This document shows positions 1-24,763 of a stretch of DNA of 64,000 nucleotides, one piece after another. This DNA is from Phalacrocorax aristotelis (lineage: Eukaryota > Chordata > Aves > Suliformes > Phalacrocoracidae): positions 10,352,223 through 10,416,222 of the forward strand of contig NC_134282.1 in assembly GCF_949628215.1 (NCBI RefSeq). The letters run 5' to 3'. The number at the start of each line of letters is the position of its first letter. The first letter of the stretch is position 1. A program made the position numbers and the translations under genes. The notes below the pieces were generated by a model. That model had not been told where the DNA came from, did no database searches, and saw only the letters and a list, made by a program, of their open reading frames with translations.

Positions 1-3000
1 TTCAGGTGATAAAAGGTTTCTTCACAGTGAGAATTGAAATAAACTTATACTGCCTTTGTCATCAAAAACATTCCTCCAGAACATTAACCCACAGTTGCAT
101 AATGCAGCCCCTACTGTGAATTAATGGGCTTCTTATGTGCCCCTCCTGTGCATTGGTCCCAAAGCACACATACTGTCAAGCGTGCAAGTAGCCTGCTAGC
201 TTAGCATGATGTAAAAAGCACTGACACAAGGTATGCCTTTAGGGAATCACCTGTCTCCTTTGTCCCATTTCAGCATTCGGCCACAAAACAGCCTTCAAAC
301 AGATAGAATAAACATACTTCATTACTTCCTTCCATCTGAACCTTTACTCTCTTCTTCCTTCCCCCTCCAAATATAGCCAACATAAAACTCGACGGGACTT
401 TGCACAAGCAATGAGATATAAAACTGTTCTTTCTATAATCACTCTGAAACAGACAACTAACTCCTCCAGATTTTTACTCTGACGAGACTGCAAAAGCTCA
501 GGAGCAGTTTCTTAGGTCAGAGTGACCAGCACAGCACAGAGCTCTGCCAGTAAGACTGACTATCTTTCCTTTGTCCTAGATAAATCAGTAGGTGCTGTTC
601 AGCAAATACACAAACCTACTAAAAATTATCAGGTTTTCTTTCTGCTTGAGCAGTGATCCTGTATTCTGTATAACTTGGAGAAATTAGTGAGCAAAAGTAA
701 ACTTCCTTGATCATACACAGAAAGCTTTGGAAAAAGAGGAATTGTAAGGAAGGCATTTTCTTAACAATAACTGGAACAACCAAGGATATTTGTTAATATC
801 TCAGACAAACATCTGACAGATCTGTATTTAATCAGCATGCAGCATATTTTAGAAGAGCACGCTCTTTTATGAATACATAATGCAGTTGCTTTGACAACCT
901 AAGCCTGTTTACTGTCAGAGTTACAGGAACTACCACTCTCACAATTATTTTTGCTGTTTACTACCCACTTCAGCCTTCAGCTAGTGCGTTCATTCTTTTT
1001 CCCCTCTGCATTTGTAACTGGGAGCTCTGTCAATATATATAGACTACATGTTGAATGCTTTTCTGTCCAAATCTACTGATATTTCTGTAGGAACCTAGTG
1101 TGTTTTAGTGCTTTCATGGAGCAGTTTAACTATAGTTGTTCAAACATTCACTCACTTTTGGAAACACAATTCCAAATCCACTACTTCAAGCTTATGTCAT
1201 GTGACAGAGACATTCACATGACAATAATTTTCCCAAAACAATTACCAATATCTCTGTGCCACTGAGTTAGAAACAATGCAAGAAAGCAAGTGCCTTTCTG
1301 TTACCTGAGCCACAGATATAAAGCACTTTGGGAACTGCCAAAGGCTGCTCAGTGACATGCAACAAACTACTTCCCAAAAAGCTCTCAACAGCCTTTGGAA
1401 AACAGGGGACTTGGACAGAGGATGTAAGCTTCAGTAACCCACCTCAGAATACTTGCTGATAGAAGTCACGAGCATCTCAGCCCACAGACTCTCTTACTGG
1501 CTTCATTCATCCTTGCTGTGAAGCAGGTGCCCCCGTGGTGCCAGCCCGAAGCAGAGCCAGGAGTACCTGCCTACCCTGCCAACGCACACTTCCGCCTTGC
1601 ACCTTCCCAGTAAGCATAAACTCCCTTTCTTTTAAAGAGCTACTACTCCCAGCCAGAGCAAACTAGGCCTAAATCAATTTGTCACAACAGAGTGGACAAC
1701 CTTAGCTTTCCTCACCTCCTCCTTACTCTCTCCACAACTCTCAGACAACCAAGAAAGAGGGTGTTTGTTTTAACTACATCCTAACAAGCACATGTCCCAA
1801 GCAAAAGAACAGCCCTAATCGTGGTGCACACCACGTCAGTCCCACTAGAAGAGCCACAAATGCCCCCTTTTCAAAGGAAAAGGTCACTAGCAGAGCTACT
1901 CACGACAGATTAGGAAAGCAATCAGCCTGCACTCACTGCCTGCTCTGAGCCTCCTGCTAGGGTCTACCCCAAAAAATGCTTACGCCGTTCAAAAGAAAAG
2001 GGAAAACAGCCTGAGAGGTTGGAGAGGGGGGGACTGTTTCAGCACCCCTTGGCACAAAGGACAGAAGGGGAATTTGAGAGAAGAGCAAATCACCCAGCCC
2101 AGCTCAGCAGTGCCAAAACAGATCAATGAAGCCTGAACCTATCCTGTGTCAGAAGAAGAGTGGGGAACTGTGCTGATTTCCCACCAAAACTGCACTGACC
2201 TTACTACAAAGAAGCTAATCCCAGCACCGCAGCCTCCCAGAGCTCATACACCAATGGAGGCAACAACCTGACCTGATATCTAGGCAGGTGTCTCTTTTCC
2301 TTTTTGCCAGTCACACATGCTGCCTCCCCCTTGCTCTGTGTCTCTAAAAATCAGACTGATTTTTTAAAATATTTTTAAAACTATCACCAAAGAACAAACA
2401 TAGGATGATTGCTAGAAAACAGAAAATATACTTTGGGGTCTTTACCTAGGAACTCAGAGTGAAAACTAGTGTTACGAGCCTACAAATAATAATAAAAAAA
2501 AACCACACAAAGCAAAGTTTGAAAGAAACAACAGAATGAGTTGGCAGGAAGCAGCAGACATTTCTCACAGCAGTACAAAGATGCTGCTAAACAGGAGTGA
2601 AATTGTCTGTTCTGAGCACAGTTATTTCAAGGACAAGAAGGAAAAACATTTGTTCCAGACAGTAGAAGAGCTATAGGTAACATATGTAAATTGAGAGAGT
2701 AAAACCACAACTTTGATAACAGTTGAAGTACCTTTGAACACCTTAAAGGTGTTCAATGCTTGGCCCACTGGCTTGGTGCCAGTGTCATTTAAAATAAATA
2801 CATTGCCACCTATGTTCTAATAAATAAGCTTTGAAATTCACATTTCATTACAGGCTTTCTAAATTAGTAGTTCTCTTCATTCTCTGTTAACATTTATCTT
2901 AGCACAGCCTTTGCAACTCCTGCCAACCCCACGGAGACCAGTGTCAGAGGTGAAGATGCAGCACAGTCAACTCCCCAGATGCTGTGCCTGGAGATCTAGG

Positions 3001-3229
3001 GAGGAATCAGCTGGGAGGAGAAGCAGCCAACAGGGCAGTATTTATGCTGCATGGCTCTTTGTACTCTTTGACACACATTTCTAAACAAAACGGATTTAAA
3101 AGAAACTTTTATTCCCCTCCCACTACAAAGATTCCTCTCTGGACACCTTGTAACACCAAAGCCACAAACAAGAAGAGCAGGCCCCTTCAGCTATTATTAT
3201 GCATTTAGATGTTAGAGAAGTTTACTTAC
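1..3229. other. MED12L intron 4 (partial), no exon seen
   Basis: This stretch follows the donor of MED12L exon 4 on the minus strand and should be intron 4, perhaps reaching further into the gene. I looked for the next expected segment of the family, which begins EWTQ in MED12 proteins, and did not find it. The sequence is AT-rich and single-copy in appearance. No RNA gene or mobile element was recognised. Confidence 0.6.
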
Positions 3230-14453
<11,224 letters not shown>

Positions 14454-14950
14454 GTTCGCCGGCGCGGCGGGCGGGCGCTGGAGCGGGCTCCGAGCGCCAG
14501 GGAGCAGCACTCGGCGGCTCGCCCCCCGCCTCACCCCCGCCGCGCCGGGGGCGGGCTGCGCGTCGCGGCGGCGGCGGCGGACGGGCGCCGGGGCGGTGCG
14601 GCCCGGCCCGGCCCACCCCGCACCGCGCCTTCCCGCGGCAGGTGCCGGCCCGAGCCCTGTCCGCCGCGAGCACGGCCGGCAGCCCCCGCCGCTGCCCACC
14701 GCAGCGGGGCAGAACGCCGTGCCGGGCACAGCGGCGGCGGCCGGGGACCCCTCGAGCTGCCCCAGGGGACGGCGACGAGGGGCTGGGAAAGGCAGGGCTG
14801 CCCGCCGGGGACAGCCCTGTGCGGGGAGCGGGGCGGCCGGCCGCGCTCCCTCCCGGCCCCTTCCAGCGGCGGGGACACCGCACCCGCCTGTTCACCCTAT
14901 CGTCTGTTCCCGTGCTGAATATCATTCATTTTAGCGGATAAATAATTCAT

Positions 14951-17900
14951 ATAGAGCCCGCTGCGGACGAGGCAGGTCTGCGAGCAGGACCAGGAGGCCG
15001 TCGCCCAGCGCTCCGGCACAGCCCCGCTCTAGGCGGGCCCTCCCCGGCGGCTCCAGAGGCACAGGCAGCCTCTCCTTCCCAGGAGAAGCTTCAGGTCCCG
15101 GGTGCGAGCTGCCCTGCGTAGCTAGCACTGAGGAGGCAGGTGCAGCAAAACCTCCCCCCGTTATCCCTCACTCTGCCCCAGCCGTCTGGCGGCTCCAGCG
15201 GCGTGGGGCCAAGCAGAGGAGCGAAGGGCACCCGGTCCCTCTCCCTCTGCTGCCTGGGTTCTGCAGGAGATCCTGATCCCCCTCCCAGAGGTACCAAATG
15301 ACTATGGAGAGGCGCTGTGGTGCGCCCTCAGCAATGACCGTGTCCCCTCTGGGGCTGCAGCCCTGGGTGGCCCTTGGGCGAGTCGCCCAGTCCGCCTCTG
15401 TTCAGCTGCCTCCCCCAGCACAGGGGCCCGGGGACATGCTGCTCCGCGCTTCGCGAAGGATCATCCCAGGGCCAGTCTGCACTGCACAAGCAGATCCTCT
15501 GATCCCAGTGGATCAGCCAAGTGGGGCAGGAAACCTGATGTCAACATAGGTACCGTTTCTGATTAATGGATCTTCAAAAGAAGAGTAATACACCATTAAA
15601 GCTTTAGGGCTTGTCCCTTTTCCAGCACGCAGGTGGATGTCCTGTACTTGCCTACCTTCCTGAAATGGGGCTGCAGTCTCCATCACAGCCTACAATTACT
15701 CTCCTGTTACACCGAACACATTTCTCTCTCTCAGTATCGGTGCCATCTCCTTAGGTATTGGAGTGGTAGGTGCAGTCCTGTATTAGCATTACAATAAGCA
15801 AGCTTGAAAACTTTTTTTTTACCCCTTTCTACCCATTATTCGCGTGAAATACCCTCTTTGTGCTGCATTTCCAGGACAGTACAAACATGAGGTACATTGG
15901 AAATATGAGATTAGACAGTCAGTTGCAAACAAGTCTGAATAAAATTAACAACAGCACTCTGCAAATGAGGTTATGTTCGAATTTAGTATGGACAAGAACA
16001 GGAAATATAGGCAAACCACATTTCTTTTGTCTCTAAGCAATTCTCTAATCAAACCACAAATAACTTAAAAGCTGAGGCTGAGCTGAGCAATAGCAATAAA
16101 GTAGGATAGTAATGTCCTATGCTGTCTCTTATTTGTTAATACATCTTCTATTTAAATCTTTGTCACTTTTGGTTACTGAATTACTTTTCATGCATCAAGC
16201 AGTATTGTTCACCAAAGGTGAGGATCACCAAGTCTGAGATCTTCAAGCTTTAAAATCTAGCTCTGAGTTGCCTTCCTTGGCAGGTTTAACAGACTTCGTA
16301 TGTGATCCAAGGGCATGCTCCAAAGACCAGCAGTGTTTTCCAGCTCTTTTCCTTCACCAGTGAATAAAAATGCTTCAGAGCTTTTCATGAGTTCCACTGA
16401 CACACTAGATCAGTGTTGTGATCCCTGGCTTTGGGAAGATTAATATCATGCACATTTGAAGATAGTATCATTACATTTTATTCCCAAGAGTTTGTCAAAC
16501 ACATCTTGATGTATTTAAACACACAGATCCCAGTCTTTTGGTGGTTTTTGTCATGCAGAATGGTCTGACAATTTCATAATGGCACTCACTGTTTTGTGTA
16601 GCTTTGCCTGCATTTTACAGCACCTCTATAGTGCAAGTGTCCCAGCAGAGACTGACCCCATGAAGTCCATAGATCAGGGTTACAGATCTGGCTATGGATT
16701 TGCACTATCCACTACTCCAGTCCTCAGTTCAGTCACTGATGTTTGGGAAGTCCAAGTTCAAATCCAGGTTTTTCTAACCCCCAAGTCTGCAAACATTCTG
16801 ATCTGGAGTTTTAGTTTGTTTTTCTCCAGAAAAGGTGCCAGGGGAGTCAGGTTTGGTTGAGATGTCTCTGTTCAGAGGGTAACAAGTATTTCATGTCACC
16901 TTTTGTCAAGTGAGTAGTGCCTTAAGCCACCACTTTAGTATAGGAATTTGGGGAATAAGCAAGAATGGCAAATACCTGTTCATAGTGCGTTTTTTACCAT
17001 CATGACTAAATATGTGTCATTTGCTGTGACTTTGCTGATGCTAGTTAAAAATATATGGTAACTTCTGAAAATATTGTGTTAGTTATTGGTTATATGCTTT
17101 CTTCAAGGACATCTCATTTTTACCATTTACAGGTCTGTTCAGTTCTGATGGTAGGGAGGGACAAACAGCACCACTTGTCTGGACTGCAGCTGACTCCAGC
17201 CAACATGCTAACTTCCCACAGGTGTTTTTGCTAAAATGCACATCACTATGAGTCCTCATTACTCCTAGTGTTTTCATCCTGAACATTTCTACAACCAAGG
17301 ATGGCCTTTCTAGTAAATTGATATCAACTCTACAGCAGTTGTGATACAGTGGAAAAGAGCATAACGTAAGAGCATCAGTTCTGCATATATCATGAGTCAT
17401 TACATGACTGTGGATATACAGAAGTTTTCATACATAAGAATTATAAAATGCAAATCTCTTACAAAATTTGGTGGCAATTTTGAAAGTCCTAAAATCTTTT
17501 TCTACTCTGTCCTTAACATAGGAGAAATTTAACTGATGAAATTAAAAATGTAGTGTCTGTTTGACTGCAATGATTGCCAAAGATCAAGTTAGTGCAGGAC
17601 ATTTCAGTCTCTGTAAGAAGTGGTATGCTATTACTGCTTTTCAGGTTCATGTATACAAGCCGCTGTTCATCTATCTACACCTCACATTGCGTATTTACCT
17701 CTAAGTATTGTAAACTGGTGTTTAGGCATCTGTGGGAGAAAAAAGGAGGTGGTTCTTTTCCACTCCTTACTTAATGGGCATTTGCTCTCATCAAAAAGAT
17801 CTAGTTCAGTGCATTTTTCATAGTGGTTATTCACCTCATGCACTGCTGACCTGCATTTGTTGCTAAATGCAGAGTCAGTGAACTGGAACAGTATCTAGTG

Positions 17901-20090
17901 CTGCTTGCTCTGGGGAGCAACTGAAGGAGGACCCGAGCATCCGCAGTTGTGACCAAAGTCACATGGATGGCAGTATTTTATACGTCACCACTAGTACTCA
18001 CACAATGTCATGTTATACTTCCAATGAAAAGTGAAATTAATTAGTTAATCATCATACAACACTCCAATAACTTGGGTTGAGAAGTATTATAGTCAATTTC
18101 TTTAAGTTTGAGGGGTTTTAAAGAACTTAGTGGCTGAGAGAAAATTTGAGGAGAAAGTGCATCAATGACAATTTAAAATCAGCCCTTTTCAGGAGCAGCT
18201 ACACAGGAGCAGGTAAACACTATGTTAAATAGGGTGGAAGAGTACCGAGCCCTCTACAAGGTAATGGCACAGGTGGAAAAGCCTCCTGAGGCTGTCATTG
18301 TACCACTGTACAAGTTCAGCATAAGAGACAGGACCCTGGTATAGCTCAGTATCCAAACAGTCAAGATTGTCTGATAATATAGCCTCACCCTAATTTTTTT
18401 TTTCAGTAAGCTAAAACACGACAACAGTCTTTCCTTTATGTTCTCCATTGTATGCAGGCCTGAAAGGAGAAATGGGTATGTAGGGGGACAGGAATGAAAA
18501 CATTCCATCAGCAATCTGCTTGCAGAAAAGCTGGGACCAAAGAGCAGGACAAAGAGGGAGCAGCAACCAGCCAGGATTCAGGGAGAGGCCCCAGGGTACA
18601 GCCTTGCTTTGCAGGGACACAGGATGAAGGAGCTGAAACCTGATGCAGGGCAGCAGGCAGGGAGGCACAGCGTGCCTCCTCACCAAGGGCAAAGCCCCAA
18701 GCAGCCAGCATGCCAGAGAGGAGCTACGGCAGCGATGGGGATGACCAGGGCCTCCAGAGCCTGTCTGAGCCACTGAAGAAAAGGGCACATTTCCAGTATT
18801 GCAGGGAAAAAAACAGTAACAGCTTTAGTAACATCTTGGACACATTGAATGGGAGGACTTGAGCACGATGAGCAAGGTGAAGAGGAAGGCTCTCTTGCAG
18901 TGAATGGGATGGGACTATCAGGCAAGACCTGAGACTGCAACAGAGACTGAAATGGCTCATGATGCTTTTGTGAGCAGTGTGTCACACAGGCGTGTCCCAG
19001 CACTTCAGCCAGGAATTCAGTATCATACCAGCCACAGGAGTGATTTTACAATATTCCTTGGCTACTTTTAATTGGTTTTTAAGATTGTCCTTGAACAGTG
19101 ACTCACCTAAGTCTTGCTTATAGTGTGGTATTATCAGAAAGTGGGCACATCTAGTGCTTCTAAGGGAAGAAACAAATGTTTCTATTTCCTCTTTTTATCC
19201 TGTAATTTGGTGCACGTTCTTTGCTCTTGTCATACATTCAAAGCAGTTATCTTTGTGGTGGGACTCACAGCATTTGCAATAAAATATTTTCTGTGATCAT
19301 CAGATACCTCAGCTTCACTTTTTCTGTTAGTTATCCATTAGTAAACAACCCAATAATTATCCATTCAGTAAATAACTCATTATTTGCTTCACATGCTTTA
19401 GAAGCAGGAAGATGTTACAAAGAACCTGTCAAAAGTTCATTGAAGGAGACCTTTTCTAAAACTGCCAGTCTTTAACGTTGGAGAGCATGAGCTCCCCTCC
19501 CCCCATACTCGTTTGATAAACACAGTACCCCAGGTACCAGGAAATATTATTTTAACTGGGCAGAAAGCAACGTTGTGTTACTGTGCAGACACAAACAAAC
19601 AGATCCTGTCAAATGCCTCCTTAGTGTTTGCTGCAGAATCCACAGCTAGCTTTAGAAAGGGACTTGTGGTGTCTGCCAAGGCACATAGTAACTGAATTGT
19701 CTTCAGACAAATGCAGTCAGGATCCATAGCTGATAATCAATATTCCAAGAAAAAGTTACTCCAGGGCAAACTCCAGGACAATTCTTCACCCTAATTTCTA
19801 CCTTGTCTATGCACAGTGTTACCTCCAGCCCAATCTCATCTCCACTGTCTTCACGCCACCAGCCACGGCCTAGCCTATTGCAAGGTACAGCCCTCTCCGT
19901 GCACCTCTGCTTTTCTGAGGGATTCTGAAACATCTTAGCTCATTCAGAAAACTGTATAATTTTCCATGGCATAAAATATTTCTCCAGATGAAAAGACTAA
20001 CAGAAAGCTGACTCTTGAAAAAAAAGTAGTCACCAAAACAGATAAAGGCAGTTAAAATTTTTTCCCCTCAAATTCTTCCTAGGACATAGT
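14951..20090. other. Intergenic, MED12L to CR1
   Basis: This is the upstream side of MED12L. GC-rich sequence without recognised genes runs to about 15560, then ordinary AT-rich DNA. I saw no exon, RNA gene or transposon. Short open frames lack any family resemblance. Confidence 0.6.
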
Positions 20091-22975
20091 CGCAAGGACT
20101 TGGGGGGTGGGGTCCATTACAGAAACGCTCATGCCAGTACATCCAACGGGGGAGTAAGTCAGGCCAACCAGTGCGGTGACAAACGTTCCTTAGCTGTCTC
20201 CCAAGTGTATGTATACAAATTCACACAGTCTAGGAAACAAACAGGAGGAACTGGAGCTCCATGCCTGCTCAGAAGGGTATGACATCATAGGAGTAACTGA
20301 AACATGGTGGGACAACTCAAATGACTGGGGGATCACAGTGGATGGTTATAAGCTCTTTCGTATGGACAGGCAGGGTAGAAGAGGTGGAGTCATCACACTC
20401 TACATTAAGGAAAACTTTGAATGTATCAAAGTCAGCTATGGTGATTGTGACTGCTCTATCAAATGCCTCTGGGTTAAAGTCAGAGGGGTCATCTCCAAGC
20501 AGGACCTCACAGTGGGCATCTGCTACCAACCTCCTAATCACGATGACAATGCCGATGAAGCGATACTTGGGGCACAAAAGCAAGCTTCTGGCTAACAGAA
20601 CATGGTTCTTATGGGTGACTTCAACTACCCAGACATCTGCTGGAAGAACAATACGGCAGGTCGCATGTCATCCACCAAGTTCCTGGAATGCATAGAGGAC
20701 TGCTTCCTCATACAAACGTTAGATGTGCCAACCAGGAATGAGGCGCTGCTGGACCTGCTATTCACAAACTGAGAAAACCTGCTTTGTAATATCTTGGTTA
20801 GTGATAGCCTTGGCTGCAGTGATCACAATATTGTGGAGTTTGGGATCCTGCGGAGCATGCTGAAAGTCAGTTCTAAGACAAGGGTTCTGGATTTTAGAAG
20901 AGGAAACTTCAGGTCGCTCAGAGCTCAGCTGGGATGGATTCCATGGGATGCTTCCATGGAAGATAAAGGAGCTAGTGAGTGCTAGGAGTTCTTCAAGAAC
21001 TCTCTATCGGAAGCACAAAGCCAATTTATCCCCTATAAAGGAAAGGGAATTAAGCGGAGCAAGAGGCCACCTTGGCTCAACCATGACCTCCTGGGTCTAA
21101 TCAAATCCAAAAGGGAAGCATACCAGAGGTGGAGGTGTGGAGGGTTATCCATCGAGAGCTACAAGGGCATTGCCAGAGTGGCCGTAAATGTTAAGAATAA
21201 CAAGAAAGGGTTCTTCAGGTATGTCAACCACAAGCAGAAAAAGAAGAAAAACATAGGCCCACTGTTAAACAGAATAGGAGAGTCAGTGACCAACGATGCT
21301 GAAAAGGCAGAGGTTCTCAACACTTTCTTCACCTCTGCCTTTACCAGCACTGTTGGGTCCCAGGCTTTGGGAATGAAATTGCCGGTTGATCCAAACATAG
21401 ACCCACCATCAGTGAAGGAAAAGTTAGAATGTAAATTATTACAGGAGCTTGACCCCTACCAATTAATGGGCCCTGACACCATCCATCTGAGGGTGTTGAG
21501 AGAGCTTGCTGACATCATTGCAAGGACACTCTCCATAGTGTTCAAGAAGCCGTGGAGAATGCGGGATGTCCCAGAGGACTGGAGGAAGGCAAATGTTACC
21601 CCTATCTACAAGAAGGGCTTGGGAGAGGATCTGGGTAATTACAGGCCCATCAGCCTTACTTCAATCCCTGGGAAAGTTATGGAACGAATCCTCCTGAGGG
21701 CCATCACAAGTCAAATGAAGCACATGATTGGCAAAAGCCAACATGGCTTCACTAAGAGCAGATCATGCTTGACAAACCTGGTGGTCTTCTACAACAAAGT
21801 GACTTGCCTGGTTGACTTGGGGCAGGTGGTGGACATTGTCTACCTGGACTTCTCCAAGGCTTTTGATACGGTCCCCCACGGCCTCCTCCTCGAGAAATTA
21901 ATGCGTTATGGCCTAGACATTGGTCTGTGCAGTGGGTGGGGAGTTGGCTGACAGGCTGCACCCAAAGGGTGGTGATAAATAGCTCCTTTTCCAAGTGGTG
22001 ACCTGTTACAGGTGGGGTCCCCCAGGGATTGATATTGGGCCAAATGTTATTCAACGTCTTCATAAGTGACCTGGATAATGGGATCAAGTGTAGCCTGATG
22101 GTTTGTGGATGACACCAAATTGAGTGGGGAAGTAGACCCCTTCTCTGGAAGAGAGAGCTGCTCTGCAGGAAGATCTGGATAGGCTGGAAGAGTGGGCCAA
22201 CAGGAACCTTATGAAGGTCAACAAGGAGAACTGTAATGTCATGCACCTGGGAAAACATAACCTGGGAGTGCAGCACAGACTGGGATCCACCTGGCTGGAG
22301 AGCAGCTCTGTGGAAAGGGACCTGGGGGTCCTGGTGGACAGGAAGCCCAACATGAGCAAACAGTGTGCTGCTGCGCCCAAGATGGTGCTGGGTTGCATCA
22401 AAAAGGGCATCGCCAGCAGAGAGAAAGAAGTCATTATCCCACTCTACTCAGCGCTTGTCAGGCCACCCCTGGAGTACTGTGTACAGTTCTGGTCCCTGCT
22501 ATACCAAAAAAAGGGTGTGGACAGGCTGGAAGGGGTCCAGAAAAGGGCCACCAAGATGATCAGAGGATTGGGAAGCTGCCATACGAGGGGATAGGCTGGG
22601 AGACCCGAGTTTGTTCAGCCTTGAGAAAAGGAGGCTCAGAGGGGATCTCATCACCATGTACCAGTACTTAAGGGGTAGCTACAAAGCAGATGGAGACTCC
22701 CTTTTTCCACGGAGTCACATGGAGAGGACAAGGGGGTACGGACACAAATTGCTCTCAGGGAGATTCTGATTGGACATGAAAGGGAAATTTTTCACAGTGC
22801 GAACAGTGAACCATTGGAATAATCTCCCCAGGGAAGTGGTTGACTCGGCCACGTTGGACATGTTTAGGATTCAGCTGGACAGGGTGCTGGGCCATCTTGT
22901 CTAGACTGCGCTCTTCCTAGAAAGGTTGGACTAGATGATCTCTGAGGTCCCTTCCAACCTGTGACTCTGTCATTA
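20090..22975 (+). mobile_element. CR1 LINE, 5'-truncated, nearly complete but broken ORF2
   Basis: CR1 is the main non-LTR retrotransposon of birds. The endonuclease begins near 20209 (GNKQEELELHACSEGYDIIG) with [16 protein letters not shown] and CSDHNIVEF motifs. The reverse transcriptase follows from about 21178 with [55 protein letters not shown] and an FVDDTKL catalytic box. The C-terminal part (YSALVRPPLEYCVQFW, RATKMIRGLG) runs to a stop near 22905. The 3' end, with GGTCCCTTCCAACCTGTGAC, is the usual CR1 tail. ORF1 is absent. In-frame stops at about 20593, 20770 and 20983 and frameshifts near 21920 and 22100 show a dead, fairly old copy. Confidence 0.92.
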
Positions 22976-24510
22976 TAGGCATATGTTCAAGTCTGTTCCT
23001 TTCACTGCTATTGTACTGGTGATAATCATGCTAAAATATTACACTCCCTCTTCAGGGAAGGATAAAGGCATTCTGCTCAAGTAAAGTGTTCAAAACCATC
23101 TTTAGAAATAAGCATTTTCCCAAACTTGTATGTATGTGCAGAGTAAGCTCAGTGGTAATGGACCCCAGTGATACAGCACACTTTTGGTTACATATGATGA
23201 TCACAGCACAAAGCATAGCTTTATTTAAGCATTAGCTTAAAAAAAAGAACAAAACCCAGCATTTTTCAGTACATGGCCTTGCTTCATTTTAATTCCAAGG
23301 TTGTCTTAAAACCTGTGTAGTTAAACCAGACTTAGTCTTTAAGAGTATCATATCAGGTAGGCTTAAACCACCCGAAGAGTATTCCTACAATGGATATGCA
23401 TGCAAATAAACAACTCTCTAAGTTGATCTGGTTAGGAAAAAAACCCAAACCCTGTGTTTGCTGAAATCACTGGCAGTCAGTAGATTGATACAGACAGCTG
23501 TGCTTCTGGTCCTAGCTGAGGCCCAGAGTTAGCCACACACCAGGGGATGGGTTATTTCATGCCCATGACTTTGGCTTACATGAAGAGCAAGGGAGGTCCA
23601 TAGTGGCAGCAAAAGCCCAGGGGTGCCTCTCCTGCACACACCACGGGGAGACAGCGTGCTGCCTAGCCTTGGCATAGAGTTGGTCTTCTGTAATGAGGAA
23701 AAAATATATTTGGATATATTTGAAACCTGAAGTGAAATGTTTGACTGAGCATCCTACACACTGCAGCCAAAACAATACAATATTTAACAGAAATGCTGCC
23801 CTTGCCAGGGAACACCTTGAGAGGGAAAAGCAGTGCCCAAATGCAACCAAATACTGCAGAAGCAGCCTCCTGGCTTAGCAGGGGTACTGTGTGTCACCTG
23901 TACCATTGCATTTGGAAGAAGGAAAAAAAAAAAAAAGAAAAACACCCCAAACAAAGAACAGAGCAGCTCAGCATTGCTACTTTTAGAGGAAAACCTGGAA
24001 AAAGAAAACCCTCTGAAAACTTCCTTTTTGGAGAGCAGATAATCAGATGAGGCAGCCAAGCCTATCTCTGAAATCCCCCACTCGCCCAATCAGACAGGGG
24101 GCTGGGAAGAGCAGAGCACTCATCAAATTACAGAGAGGCTCCTTCTGTCATCTTAAACCCTTGTTATCAAGTGACAGAGGATGGACTGAAACACTCTACA
24201 AACTGCTCTATTTTCCAGCTTATTTAAACACATTAGTGTGCAAGCTGGAGCTATACAGAAAGGGACAGGGAAGACAAACCTTTACAGCATCTTTCAGGAA
24301 ACCTGTCCCTCATGGAGGTTCACTGCTGAAGCTCTCTAAGGAGAGGGCTCCTACCACAAGCAGGGCTGGCTGGGTGTCGGGCTCTGGAGAGCAGGGCTGG
24401 CCAGTTGCCCGGGGCTCTGTGTGGGGAGCTCGGATGTTTGCCCTGCTGATGAAGACCTTGTCTTTGCTTTGCTGAAAGCTGCATCCCCGCAGAGGACTTT
24501 GCATGCCACC
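22976..24510. other. Intergenic and putative CLRN1 5' flank
   Basis: No CpG island precedes CLRN1, in contrast to MED12L and SIAH2. The stretch has an A-rich run near 23922-23945 and no recognised gene. The CLRN1 promoter and 5' UTR should lie near the right end, but the transcription start cannot be placed by eye. Confidence 0.55.
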
Positions 24511-24763
24511 ATGCCAGCCCAGCAGAAGAAAATTATCTTTTGCATAGCCGGGGTGCTGAGCTTTGCTTGCGCACTGGGGACCGCAGCAGCCATCGGCACA
24601 CAGCTGTGGGTTAAGGGGACAATACTCTGCAAGACAGGAGCCCTGCTCGTCAACGCCACCGGCCAGGAGCTGGAGAAGTTTATTGGCGAAATCCAGTATG
24701 GGCTTTTCTATGGCGAGCGCGTGAGACAGTGCGGGCTCGGGGGGAGACCTTTCCAGTTTTCAT
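24511..24763 (+). CDS. CLRN1: CLRN1 coding exon 1
   Basis: Residues 1-84 plus one base, ending TCA T|GTGAGT. It encodes MPAQQKKIIFCIAGVLSFAC, the first membrane segment, and the extracellular loop with N48 and the YGLF and RQCGLGGRPF motifs. Confidence 0.96.
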
